The position numbers were made by a program, and so were the translations under genes. A stretch of 64,000 nucleotides of DNA, taken from RYN-133 sp963754285. Its GTDB lineage: Bacteria > Actinomycetota > Actinomycetes > Mycobacteriales > Jatrophihabitantaceae. The notes under the pieces were generated by a model, which worked only from the letters and a program-made list of their open reading frames with translations, was not told where the DNA came from and ran no database searches. The stretch covers positions 186,001-250,000 of the forward strand of contig CAVWFN010000009.1 of NCBI GenBank assembly GCA_963754285.1, written 5' to 3'. Of the stretch, positions 16,020-24,642 are shown piece after piece. The stretch's first letter is position 1. Each line of letters opens with the position of its first letter.

Positions 16020-18415
16020 CCGCGACGACGTCCCCGCACAAACAGCCTGCGTCCCCTGCGGCAGAGACCAGGCCAAGTCAGCAGTCGCAGCGCAGCGACC
16101 TGCGGCGCACGCTGCTCGCGCTTGCCGCCAGCGCCTTGGGCGTCTTCCCGCTCTGCGAGGTGTTCACCGACACGGGTTGGTTGATCGATGTATGGCTGAC
16201 GATGGCGGTTGTCATCGGCCCGGCCGCGATCATGCGCCGCACCCGGCCCGCGTCCGCCACGCAGATCTGGGTCGGCGTCGTGTTGATGGTGCCGTGGCTG
16301 ACCATCACTTTCGTCCGGCAGCACGCTGTGTTCGGCTTCATCCCGCTGCGCGGTGCGTGGCATGACATCGGTAGCGATCTGACCTCGCTGCATCACACGA
16401 CCGCGGTCGGCGTTGCCCCGATTCACACGACCGTGCCGGTGCGGTTGGCGTTGTGCGCGTTGCTCGGCCTCGTCGCAGCCCTCGTCGATCTGCTGGCCGT
16501 CGTCGGACGCCACGGAGCACTCGCCGGTGTGCCGTTGCTGATCGTGTTCACCGTGTCCGGTGCTGTGCCGCGGCACCCGGTGTCGTGGATCTGGTTCATC
16601 TTCTGCGCGATCGGGTTCCTCATCCTGCTGGCACTCGACTCGAGCGATGACAAGCAACGATGGGGGTACTTCGTCCCACGCACGCAACGCGTTTCGCGGC
16701 GCGCCGGACGCATGGTGTCCGGACAGCGCATCGCGGTGATCGCGATCGTGCTCGCGCTGGCTGTGCCGATCTTCATCCCGTCCGACTCGAAGAACCTGCT
16801 CGCACAGCTGTTCCACAACAGCGGTGACGGCGATACGGGATTCGGCGCCGACCACAACGGTGCCCTCGGCGGCGGTGGCATCGACCCGTTCGCTGCGCTG
16901 CGGGGCGAGCTGACGCGCGAGCATCCAGTGCCGCTGTTCGACGTGAAGATCACTTCGCCGGACGACTCGATCGGCGGCGCCAAGGGCGTGCAGCCGTTCT
17001 ATCTGCGCATGAACACCCTGCCGTTGTTCGTCGGCACGGGGTGGCGACCGGGAGCCGACGGCAGCACCGAATCGTTGACCGACACCCAATACGCGAGTGA
17101 GCCGGGCATCCCGTTCGCCCCGAAGACTGTGCAATACAGCGCGCAGATCACGATCTCCGGCCTTCGATCGAACCCTCCGGTGTTCGGATCGCCGACCGCC
17201 CTGTACGGCGTCAGCGCCGACACGGTGTGGAACCCGCAGCAGCTGTTGCTGGAGCACTCGACCACTGCCGGCGGTCAGGTGATCACCGAACAGGTTGCCC
17301 AGCCGGATCCGACCGTCGAGCAGTTGCAGGCCGTGCCCAACGGCAACGACACTGCGCTGGCACCGTGGCTGCAGTTGCCGACGATCCGACCGTACGTGCG
17401 GTCGCTGACCAACAGCATCATCGCCAATGCGACAACGCCCTACGAGCGCGCACGCGCGATCAGCAACTTCTTCGCCGACCCGAAGAACCATTTCTCTTAC
17501 AGCCTGCAGAGCGCAGTCGGCGACTCCGGCGACGAGCTGACCGACTTCCTCCGCCCGACCGGGCGGGTGGGCTACTGCCAGCAGTTCGCCGCGTCGATGG
17601 CGGTCATGCTGCGGTTGGCGAACGTCCCGTCGCGCGTCGTGCTCGGTTATGCCCACGACGTCCCGAACAGCAGCGGCCAGTTCCAGGTGACCACGTTCGA
17701 CGCGCACGCCTGGGTCGAGGCGTACTTCGCCGGGCTCGGCTGGGTGCCGTTCGACCCGACCCCGCTCGCCGGGATCTCCGGTGGCTCGGCGAACGATCTG
17801 CCGTGGGCGCCGCACCCGAAGCTGGGCAACCAGAACGGCGACGGCCTCAAGGAACACGGCACATCGTCGGCACCGAAGTTCACGCCCACCGCGACCGTGA
17901 CGCGCCACCGGGTCGCGCAGGCGCCCGACACCGGCACGTCGTTCGCCATCCCGCTGATCGCGCTCGTCGTCGTGGCGGTGCTCGTCCTGATCGCGCTGGT
18001 GCCTGCGTCCGTGCGCTGGCGGCGACGGCGACGGCGACTGCACCGAGTGCGTGCCGGTGACACCGATGCGTTGTGGGCCGAACTCGCCGATTCGGCGGTC
18101 GACCTCGGATACGTGTGGTCCGACGCACGCACGCCGCGCCAGGTCGCGCAATGGCTCGGCAACTCCAACGACGCGACCTCGGGCGCAGTGCAGGTGCTCA
18201 CCTCGGCGGTCGAGCAGGCGCGCTACAGCCGTGGCACCGAGGCCACCGGCGCCGACCTCGCTCGAGAGCTCGCGGCCGTCCGCACCGGCCTCGGACAGCG
18301 TCGTTCACCGCGCGAGCGGATGCGGGCCCAGTACTGGCCGGCGTCACTGAACTGGTCGCGCGTGCGCGGGATCGGACGTTGGTTGCCCGGAACCCAAACG
18401 GCGCGCCGCCACTGA
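16016..18415 (+). CDS. TgpA-like transglutaminase-domain membrane protein
   Basis: A 799-residue protein with about six N-terminal membrane segments (DUF3488/TgpA-like region, roughly 25-265), an extracytoplasmic transglutaminase-like domain, another membrane segment near 640-665 and a cytoplasmic C-terminal tail. The catalytic triad is visible: Cys521 in GYCQQFAASM, His564 in DAHAWVE and Asp580 in PFDPTP. The ATG overlaps the DUF58 stop by four bases. Substrates of such proteins are mostly unknown. Confidence 0.9.
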   Translation: MTATTSPHKQPASPAAETRPSQQSQRSDLRRTLLALAASALGVFPLCEVFTDTGWLIDVWLTMAVVIGPAAIMRRTRPASATQIWVGVVLMVPWLTITFVRQHAVFGFIPLRGAWHDIGSDLTSLHHTTAVGVAPIHTTVPVRLALCALLGLVAALVDLLAVVGRHGALAGVPLLIVFTVSGAVPRHPVSWIWFIFCAIGFLILLALDSSDDKQRWGYFVPRTQRVSRRAGRMVSGQRIAVIAIVLALAVPIFIPSDSKNLLAQLFHNSGDGDTGFGADHNGALGGGGIDPFAALRGELTREHPVPLFDVKITSPDDSIGGAKGVQPFYLRMNTLPLFVGTGWRPGADGSTESLTDTQYASEPGIPFAPKTVQYSAQITISGLRSNPPVFGSPTALYGVSADTVWNPQQLLLEHSTTAGGQVITEQVAQPDPTVEQLQAVPNGNDTALAPWLQLPTIRPYVRSLTNSIIANATTPYERARAISNFFADPKNHFSYSLQSAVGDSGDELTDFLRPTGRVGYCQQFAASMAVMLRLANVPSRVVLGYAHDVPNSSGQFQVTTFDAHAWVEAYFAGLGWVPFDPTPLAGISGGSANDLPWAPHPKLGNQNGDGLKEHGTSSAPKFTPTATVTRHRVAQAPDTGTSFAIPLIALVVVAVLVLIALVPASVRWRRRRRRLHRVRAGDTDALWAELADSAVDLGYVWSDARTPRQVAQWLGNSNDATSGAVQVLTSAVEQARYSRGTEATGADLARELAAVRTGLGQRRSPRERMRAQYWPASLNWSRVRGIGRWLPGTQTARRH

Positions 18416-18458
18416 GGCGACGCGCCGGCAACGGGACGCGATGGTGAGGTGCGGCGGG

Positions 18459-18845
18459 CTACTGGCCTTCGTCGAAGCGGCGGCGCATGCGATCTTCCAT
18501 ACGGGCACGCAAGCTGCTCTGCCGCGCAATGCGCGTCGGCGCGCCTGCGGCGTCTGCCGCGTTCGGCTCGGCGTTGTGCCGGTGCCGTAGCGACTGCGAG
18601 GCGTATCCGACGGCCGCGACGAGAAGCACGAAACCGACAACGCTCAAGGCGACGATGTTGGCGAGCAGCCCGACCAGGACGAGGCCCAGACCGGCCAGGA
18701 CACCGAGAACGCACAGCAACATGGAACTGCGCACGCGGCGGCGCGCGCGTGCGGAACGCACAGACGAGGCGAATTTGGGATCTTCGGCGTAGAGCGCTTG
18801 CTCGATCTCGTCGAGCAACCTCTGCTCATGCTCGGAGAGCGGCAC
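18459..18845 (-). CDS. DUF3040 domain-containing membrane protein
   Basis: Short actinobacterial protein of 128 residues. It starts with the family signature MPLSEHEQRLLDEIEQALYA, followed by a basic stretch, two closely spaced membrane segments (about 41-85) and a polar, Arg-rich C-terminus. Function is unknown. It stands alone, convergent with the transglutaminase gene and upstream of dinB with a 106-base gap on the same strand. Confidence 0.88.
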   Translation of the reverse strand: MPLSEHEQRLLDEIEQALYAEDPKFASSVRSARARRRVRSSMLLCVLGVLAGLGLVLVGLLANIVALSVVGFVLLVAAVGYASQSLRHRHNAEPNAADAAGAPTRIARQSSLRARMEDRMRRRFDEGQ

Positions 18846-18951
18846 TATGCCCTCCTTTACTCACCGATCCGGGCGGACCGGCAGCTCTGATTGTCTCGCT
18901 AACACCTTCGAGCATACGAGGCGATCGGCCGGATCGAAAGCTGTGATTGGG

Positions 18952-20247
18952 TTACGGCTCGATGCCACTGTCGGGCACGGGCAGGTGTTCCTCCTCCACA
19001 GGCGTGCCCGGACGGCGTAACAACGTCGCATAGCCGAGTGCTCCGGCACCGAAGCGCGCCCGTGCCGCGTCGACCACCGAGTCGGTTGCCCGGTCGGGTC
19101 GGCTCGGGGCCGCGGCCGACGTCGCGACCAGGTCGTCGAAGCTGAGTTGCTCCCCCACGGTGTCGGCTTCGCGAAGGTTCTCGCATTTGACCCCGACCAG
19201 GCGCACTCGCGGTCGGTCGAGGTTCAGCGAGTCGTAGAGCTCGGCCGCCGTGGCGTAGATGGTCGGCGTGCCGTCGGTCCACGCCGGCAGGGTGCGCACC
19301 CGGGTGACGGTCGTGAAGTCGGCGAAGCGGATCTTGATGCCGACAGTGCGCGCGAGCCACCCACGCTCGCGCACGCGACGTCCGACCTCGCCGGACAGCC
19401 GCAGCAGTTCCCGGCGGATGTCGTCGAGCTCGGTCAGGTCGACATCGACGGTGTGATCGGCGCTGATCGACTTCTCGACCTCGTCGGGGCTCACCGATCG
19501 AGGATCGACGCCGTCGGCCAGGGAGCCCAGATGCTCTGCCATCGCAGTGCCGACGGCGCGGATGAGCAGATCGCGAGGTGTGGCCGATACATCGCCGACG
19601 GTGCGGACACCGATGCGATGCAGCGCCTCGGCCGTGCGTGCACCCACGCCCCACAACGCGGTCGCCGGCAACGGGTGCAAGAAGTCGAGCACTTGTGCCG
19701 CCGGCACGACGAGCATGCCGTCGGGCTTGCACCGCGCGGACGCGACCTTGGCGACGAACTTGGTCGGCGCGACGCCGACGCTGCAGGTGAGCCCGAGCTC
19801 GCGTTCGACGCGTTCGCGGATCTGCCCGGCGATCACCGCGGGCCGACCCTGCACCCGGACCGCGCTCGACACGTCGAGGAACGCCTCGTCGAGCGAGAGC
19901 GGCTCGACCAGTGGAGTGACGTCGCGCAGGATCGCCATCACCGCGCTCGATGCCGCGGTGTAGGCAGCGCGATCCGGGCGCACCACCACGGCGCCCGGGC
20001 ACAGCCGCAGCGCCCGCGTCATCGGCATGGCGCTGCGGACGCCGTACTTACGCGCTTCGTAGGACGCGGCCGCGACAACTCCGCGCACTCCCCCGCCCAC
20101 GACCACCGGCTTGCCGCGCAGGTCTGGGTTGTTGCGGATCTCGACACTGGCGAAGAACGCATCCATGTCGACGTGCAGGATCGTGCATCCGGTGTCGTCG
20201 CCGTCCGTACGGCCGGATTCACGAGGGATGTCGGCGCTGCGACCCAT
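18952..20247 (-). CDS. dinB: DNA polymerase IV (DinB, Y-family)
   Basis: Error-prone translesion polymerase. The 431-residue protein has the palm motif VDMDAFFASVE with Asp27 and Asp29, YEARKYGVRSAMP, and the second catalytic motif PLSLDEAFLDV with Asp120 and Glu121. Helix-hairpin-helix and little-finger regions follow. QLSFDDL near the C-terminus resembles a beta-clamp binding motif. The ATG at 20247 is seven bases after the methyltransferase stop; a longer reading to 20805 runs through that gene and is rejected. Likely co-transcribed from the LexA-type promoter at about 21.5 kb, implying damage induction. Confidence 0.94.
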   Translation of the reverse strand: MGRSADIPRESGRTDGDDTGCTILHVDMDAFFASVEIRNNPDLRGKPVVVGGGVRGVVAAASYEARKYGVRSAMPMTRALRLCPGAVVVRPDRAAYTAASSAVMAILRDVTPLVEPLSLDEAFLDVSSAVRVQGRPAVIAGQIRERVERELGLTCSVGVAPTKFVAKVASARCKPDGMLVVPAAQVLDFLHPLPATALWGVGARTAEALHRIGVRTVGDVSATPRDLLIRAVGTAMAEHLGSLADGVDPRSVSPDEVEKSISADHTVDVDLTELDDIRRELLRLSGEVGRRVRERGWLARTVGIKIRFADFTTVTRVRTLPAWTDGTPTIYATAAELYDSLNLDRPRVRLVGVKCENLREADTVGEQLSFDDLVATSAAAPSRPDRATDSVVDAARARFGAGALGYATLLRRPGTPVEEEHLPVPDSGIEP

Positions 20248-20254
20248 CGCCTGG

Positions 20255-21001
20255 TCAGGCCTCGCCGGGACGCCGGGCCAGGATGTGCACGCGCGCGGCG
20301 ATCTGGGCGAACGGGCTGCGCTGGGCACAGGCGGCCTCGAGTCGAGCCAGGGCCGCGCGGGCGCCGGGCTGGTCGAGCGCGTGGCCCGGCACGAGATCGC
20401 GGAAGATGCCCAGGCCGTGCTGCTGCTCGATGTGCAGGCCGTGCTCGGCGCACAGCCGCAACGCCGTGTCGGGATCGACGCGATCGGTGCCGTCGCCGGG
20501 TTCGTCGAGCTCATCGATCTCACGCTGGGCGCCGGCCAGGTCGCCGGCCAGAGCACGCGCCAGCACGCCGGCGACGGGGTTGTCGACGAGCACGCTGAGC
20601 AGCCCGCCCGGACGCACCGCACCGACGATGCCCGCGAAGGCCGGGGACACGTTGTCGACGGCGTCGAGCACGCCGTGTGCCAGTACGAGGTCGAACTGTT
20701 CGCCGGCAAAGACATCGGCGAGCGTCTCGACATCGCCTTGGACGGCACGCACCCGCTCGGCAACCCCGGCCTCGCTGGCCCGGCGTCGCAGCGTGGCGAG
20801 GGCATCGACGCTCACGTCGAGGACGGTGACCGCGGCACCTGTTGCCGCGATCGGGACCGCGAATCGACCGGTGCCGCCCCCGCAGTCGAGCACGGTCGCC
20901 GCCGAGGGCGTCGGACCCAATGCCGACACCAACAACTCGTCGACCTGCATCGGCGGCGAGTCCGACCGCTCGACGCGCTGGCTCGACAGGTGGCTCGACA
21001 C
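20255..21001 (-). CDS. SAM-dependent methyltransferase
   Basis: Class I methyltransferase of 248 residues. The SAM-binding motif VLDCGGGTGRFAVPIA is at about 37-52, then VTVLDVSVDALATLRRRA, QGDVETL and the DLVLAHGVLDAVD post-motif. The substrate is unknown; similar proteins are often annotated with UbiE/SmtA-type names. It lies between a HEPN-domain gene and dinB on the same strand, seven bases from dinB, so it probably shares their regulation. The first 15 residues are variable and a later start is possible. Confidence 0.85.
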   Translation of the reverse strand: MSSHLSSQRVERSDSPPMQVDELLVSALGPTPSAATVLDCGGGTGRFAVPIAATGAAVTVLDVSVDALATLRRRASEAGVAERVRAVQGDVETLADVFAGEQFDLVLAHGVLDAVDNVSPAFAGIVGAVRPGGLLSVLVDNPVAGVLARALAGDLAGAQREIDELDEPGDGTDRVDPDTALRLCAEHGLHIEQQHGLGIFRDLVPGHALDQPGARAALARLEAACAQRSPFAQIAARVHILARRPGEA

Positions 21002-21079
21002 GTCGTCAGCGTAGCTGCGACAACCGACATCGCCCGGGCAACGAAGCCCCCCGCGCGGCGGTCCCGGTGCGGGCGCTGC

Positions 21080-21493
21080 TCAGCTGGCGAGCGGTGGCGC
21101 GAGCATGCCCAGCGATCGCTCGACCAGGCGGACGAACTCTTCCGCCGAGCGCACTTGGTCGTCGGCGACCCGGCGGCCGACAGCATGGCGCGCACCGGCC
21201 TCGACCGCGGCCCGGATCGCCGCCCCCGCAGCGAAATAGCTCGTCCAGTCGCGCAGTTCGGGCGTGACCGTGTCGAGCAGCACCCACACGCTCATCAGCC
21301 GGCGGCGGGCACCAGCGGGCCGCCCGCGGTCGGCGAGCACAGCGGCAGCCGCACGCAACGCGGCCAGGTGAGCCAATCGGAACCGCTCGCCGGGATCCCA
21401 TGCCATCGCCGCCTCGGCGAGCACGACGCGTGCTTGCGCGATCAACGCGACGGCGGAGCCCGGCACGGCCCTGGTTGCCTGCCCGGTTGTCAT
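21080..21493 (-). CDS. SAV_6107 family HEPN-domain protein
   Basis: A 137-residue helical protein matching the actinobacterial SAV_6107 HEPN family: helices with LAEAAMAWDPGERFRLAHLAALRAAAAVLA and a C-terminal VADDQVRSAEEFVRLVERSLGML region. The family is uncharacterised; HEPN folds elsewhere include RNases, but I see no clear RX4-6H catalytic motif here. The ATG is preceded by GAGGGG and, 15 bases upstream, by a LexA-type palindrome. First gene of a putative HEPN-methyltransferase-dinB operon. Confidence 0.85.
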   Translation of the reverse strand: MTTGQATRAVPGSAVALIAQARVVLAEAAMAWDPGERFRLAHLAALRAAAAVLADRGRPAGARRRLMSVWVLLDTVTPELRDWTSYFAAGAAIRAAVEAGARHAVGRRVADDQVRSAEEFVRLVERSLGMLAPPLAS

Positions 21494-21508
21494 CGCGTGC
21501 TCCCCTCA

Positions 21509-21524
21509 TCGAACGGTTGTTCGT
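21509..21524 (-). promoter_or_regulatory. LexA/SOS box with adjacent -10 element
   Basis: TCGAACGGTTGTTCGT matches the actinobacterial LexA consensus TCGAAC-N4-GTTCGA at 11 of 12 defined bases. On the minus strand a TAATAT -10-like element lies just upstream (about 21526-21531), so bound repressor would block transcription of the HEPN-methyltransferase-dinB genes. The box is 15 bases from the HEPN start codon. Confidence 0.75.
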
Positions 21525-21568
21525 AATATTAGATCACCCGTTCGGTTCTGGCAACTACCGCGCGCGGG

Positions 21569-22760
21569 TCACGACACGAGGATGTCGACCACCTCGCCGA
21601 TCACGATCACCGCGGGCGCCCCGACACCGGCATCGGCGACCGCTGCGGCCAGGTCGCGCAGCGGCGCGCGCACGATGTGCTCGCCCGGCAGTGTTGCTCG
21701 GTGCACCACGGCCGACGGCGTCGTCGCCGGGCGGCCGTGCCTGATCAGCTCGTCCGCGATGAGATCGAGCCGGTCCATCGACATGAGCAGCACCAGCGTG
21801 CCTCCGCCGGAGGCGAGACCGGGCCAGTCGACCCCTTGACCGGCCGCCCGTCCGGGATCGAGGTGACCGGACACCACAGTGAAGTCGGACGCCACCCCGC
21901 GGTGGGTCAACGGGATTCCCGCGCTCGCAGGCCCGGCGAGTGCCGAACTGAGGCCCGGGAACCACGCTGACCGAGACACCCGCGGCGACACAGGCCAACC
22001 ACTCCTCGCCGCCGCGCCCGAACACGAACGGGTCGCCACCCTTGAGCCGTACGACTCGTTTGCCGGCCCGCGCCCGCTCGATGATCACGGCGTTGATCTC
22101 GTCCTGGGTCAGGTTGTGGCGGTGCGCGGACTTCCCGCAGTCGATCACCTCGACGTGCGGCGCGAGGTCGTCGAGCAGCGCGCGCGGCGCGAGCCGGTCG
22201 ACGACCACGACGTCAGCCGTCGCGACGAGGCGGCGTCCACGAACCGTGATGAGTTCGGGGTCGCCGGGGCCCCCACCCACCAGGGCGACCGACCCGACCG
22301 CGGCCGGCCGATGCCGCGCGACCGGCAACTCCCCCAGGTCGAGTGCTGTCGCGATCGCGTCGCGCAGCGCTACCGCACGTCGCGGATCGTCACCACCGTT
22401 GACGGCGACGGTGATGTCGTCACGCCGCGCGACCACCGGCACCCGCGCCGTCCCGCCGGTCGCGTCGTCGGCGCGCACACAGAAGACGCGGCGCTCGTGA
22501 GCCGCGGCCGCGACCGATGCGTTGACGGTGGGATCGGAGGTGCACGCGACGACCAGCCACACACCGTCGAGATCGCTTTCGCGATACTCGCGCTGCTCGA
22601 TCTCGACGCCGGTCAATGCCTCGTCGACCTCGGGTGCGACCACCGTCACACGCGCGCCGGCCTCGGCCAGTGCCGTCGCTCGACGCGTCCCGACCGCGCC
22701 GCCGCCCACCACCAGCACGGGCCGGTCACGCAGATCCAGCAGCAGCGGGAAGCCGGTCAC
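21569..22760 (-). CDS. cobA: Siroheme synthase / uroporphyrinogen-III C-methyltransferase, frameshifted as sequenced
   Basis: CysG-like protein making siroheme for the neighbouring sulfite reductase. The N-terminal NAD domain has VLVVGGGAVGTRRA (15-28). The methyltransferase domain has LVGGGPGDPELITVRG (about 160-175), DCGKSAHRHNLTQDEIN and RLKGGDPFVFGRGGEE. After VSVVPG the frame changes: the +1 frame continues with SSALAGPASAGIPLTHRGV and ends at 21569 with VIVIGEVVDILVS. The 1192-base span is one more than 397 codons, so one extra base in CCCGGG at 21954-21959 explains it. Repaired length is 396 residues. Divergent from the sulfite reductase operon. Confidence 0.88.
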
Positions 22761-22772
22761 GACGTCGATTGT

Positions 22773-22786
22773 CCTTGTCTACAAGG
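22773..22786. promoter_or_regulatory. Inverted repeat in the cobA / sulfite reductase divergent promoter
   Basis: CCTTG-TCTA-CAAGG is a perfect inverted repeat 13 bases upstream of the cobA start and just before a GTAGGTATACC stretch that could be a -10 for the rightward operon. A sulfur- or iron-responsive repressor site is a guess. Confidence 0.35.
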
Positions 22787-22854
22787 GTTGTAGGTATACC
22801 GCCTGCGCCACATTCCGGTTCTGCAGGCGACCTGAGGTGTGTCACCATGGTGCT

Positions 22855-22929
22855 ATGCGGCTGGTCGATTACATGCTGACCTCTCGCCGCCACATCGACT
22901 TGGTACGGGTGGCAGGCCAGGGCTGTTGA
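22855..22929 (+). CDS. Actinobacterial cysteine-operon leader peptide (24 residues)
   Basis: Tiny ORF 69 bases upstream of sulfite reductase. It contains TSRRHIDLVRVAGQGC and ends directly at its stop. This matches the conserved (T/S)RRHxDLxRVAxxxC form of leader peptides found before sulfur-assimilation genes in actinobacteria, where translation of terminal Cys codons is known (in mycobacteria) to control the downstream operon. Only one terminal Cys is present here rather than several. An out-of-frame ORF, MVLCGWSITC (22847-22879), overlaps the start and has a better placed GAGG. Confidence 0.7.
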   Translation: MRLVDYMLTSRRHIDLVRVAGQGC

Positions 22930-22998
22930 TGCCCTCTGCGCGGGGATAACTCTGCGCCACGCCTGCCCGCTACCCGCCACGTCGAAGGGATACGCGCC

Positions 22999-24642
22999 AT
23001 GCCCGCGCGTAAAGGACAGGGCCAATGGGCCCTGGGTTACCGAGAGCCGCTCAATCAGAACGAGCGAGCCAAGCGCGACAGCGACGGTCTCGACGTCCGC
23101 CAGCGCATCATCGACATCTACCAGCACACCGGCTTCGCCGGCATCGATCCCGCCGATCTGCGCGGGCGGTTTCGCTGGTACGGGCTCTACACCCAGCGCC
23201 GGCCCGGCATCCCCGGCGGCAAGACTGCGTTGCTCGAGCCGGAAGAGCTCGAGGACGAGCACTTCATGCTGCGCATCCGTGTCGACGGCGGTGCGCTGAC
23301 CACGCAGCAACTGCGCGTCATTGCCGACATCTCCACTGAGTTCGGACGGGGCATCGCCGACCTCACCGACCGGCAGAACGTGCAGCTGCACTGGGTGCGC
23401 ATCGAGGACGTCCCGGAGATCTGGGAACGGCTCGAAGCTGTCGGCCTGTCGACGACCGAAGCATGTGGCGACACGCCACGCGTGATCCTCGGTTGCCCGC
23501 TCGAGGGCGTCGCCGCCGACTCGGTGCTCGACGCCGGGCCGGCGCTGCGAGAGACCGTCGAGAAATACCTCGGCGACCCCGAGTTCTCCAACCTGCCGCG
23601 CAAGTTCAAGACCTCGATCTCCGGCTGCGCGCAGCACTGCACCAACCACGAGATCAACGATGTCGCGTTCGTCGGCGTGATCGGCCCCGACGGCGAGCCG
23701 GGCTTCGACCTCTGGGTCGGTGGCGGCCTGTCGACCAACCCGCGCTTCGCCGAGCGGCTCGGCGTCTTCGTCCGCCCGGACGAGGTGAGCGAGGTGTGGG
23801 CCGGCGTCGTGTCGGTGTTCCGTGACTACGGCTACCGCCGCAGCCGCACCCACTCACGGCTGAAGTTCCTCATGGCCGATTGGGGTCCCGACAAGTTCCG
23901 CAAGGTGCTGCAGGACGAGTACTTGCAGCGGCAGCTGCCCGACGGCGACGCTCCGCCGGACTCGCCCGCACATCGTGATCACACCGGCGTCCGCGCACAG
24001 GCCAACGGACTGGTGTCGGTCGGCGCGACCACGAAGTCAGGACGCACATCGGGTGACGCACTGCGGCAGGCCGCCGCGCTCGCCGAGCAGTACGGCACCG
24101 GCCGGCTCGGCCTCACTGCGCAGCAGGGCATCGTCGTCATCGACGTCGACCCGGCGCGCGCCGACGAGCTCGCGACCGATCTCGACGCGATTGGTCTCGC
24201 GGTGCGACCGTCCGCGTTCCGACGCGGCACGATCGCGTGCACGGGTATCGAGTTCTGCAAGCTCGCGCTGGTCGAGACGAAGCAGCGTGCAGCGACGATC
24301 CAGGAGGAACTCGAGAAGCGGCTGCCCGACTTCGACACCCCGATCACGATCAATGTGAACGGCTGCCCGAACTCGTGCGCACGGTTCCAGGTCGCCGACA
24401 TCGGCTTCAAGGGCGTCGTCGCGAAGGGCGCCGACGGCGACGAGGACGCTTTCCAGGTGCACCTCGGCGGCCTGATGGGCGAGAACGCCGAGTTCGGCCG
24501 CAAGTTCCGTGGCCTGCGGGTCACAGCGGCCGAGGCGCCCGACTACGCCGAGCGCGTGCTGCGCGGCTACGTCGAGCGCCGTGAGGACGACGAATCGTTC
24601 GCGTCCTACGTCGCGCGCGCTGACGAGACCTGGCTGCGTTGA
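22999..24642 (+). CDS. Ferredoxin-type sulfite (nitrite/sulfite) reductase
   Basis: Reduces sulfite to sulfide in six electrons using siroheme and a 4Fe-4S cluster. The 547-residue protein has duplicated ferredoxin-like half-domains (FRWYGLYTQRRPG and DRQNVQLHW in the first). The cluster and siroheme cysteines are Cys414 and Cys420 (CTGIEFCKLA) and Cys456 and Cys460 (NVNGCPNSCAR). Nitrite reductases look alike, but coupling to cysH, siroheme synthase and a cysteine-type leader favours sulfite. ATG at 22999 with a GAAGGGA ribosome site. The stop overlaps cysH (TTGA). Confidence 0.93.
   Translation: MPARKGQGQWALGYREPLNQNERAKRDSDGLDVRQRIIDIYQHTGFAGIDPADLRGRFRWYGLYTQRRPGIPGGKTALLEPEELEDEHFMLRIRVDGGALTTQQLRVIADISTEFGRGIADLTDRQNVQLHWVRIEDVPEIWERLEAVGLSTTEACGDTPRVILGCPLEGVAADSVLDAGPALRETVEKYLGDPEFSNLPRKFKTSISGCAQHCTNHEINDVAFVGVIGPDGEPGFDLWVGGGLSTNPRFAERLGVFVRPDEVSEVWAGVVSVFRDYGYRRSRTHSRLKFLMADWGPDKFRKVLQDEYLQRQLPDGDAPPDSPAHRDHTGVRAQANGLVSVGATTKSGRTSGDALRQAAALAEQYGTGRLGLTAQQGIVVIDVDPARADELATDLDAIGLAVRPSAFRRGTIACTGIEFCKLALVETKQRAATIQEELEKRLPDFDTPITINVNGCPNSCARFQVADIGFKGVVAKGADGDEDAFQVHLGGLMGENAEFGRKFRGLRVTAAEAPDYAERVLRGYVERREDDESFASYVARADETWLR

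Noticed and set aside
16001..18151. 716-codon minus-strand frame
   Set aside because: Antisense to the transglutaminase gene, whose Cys-His-Asp triad fixes the true strand.
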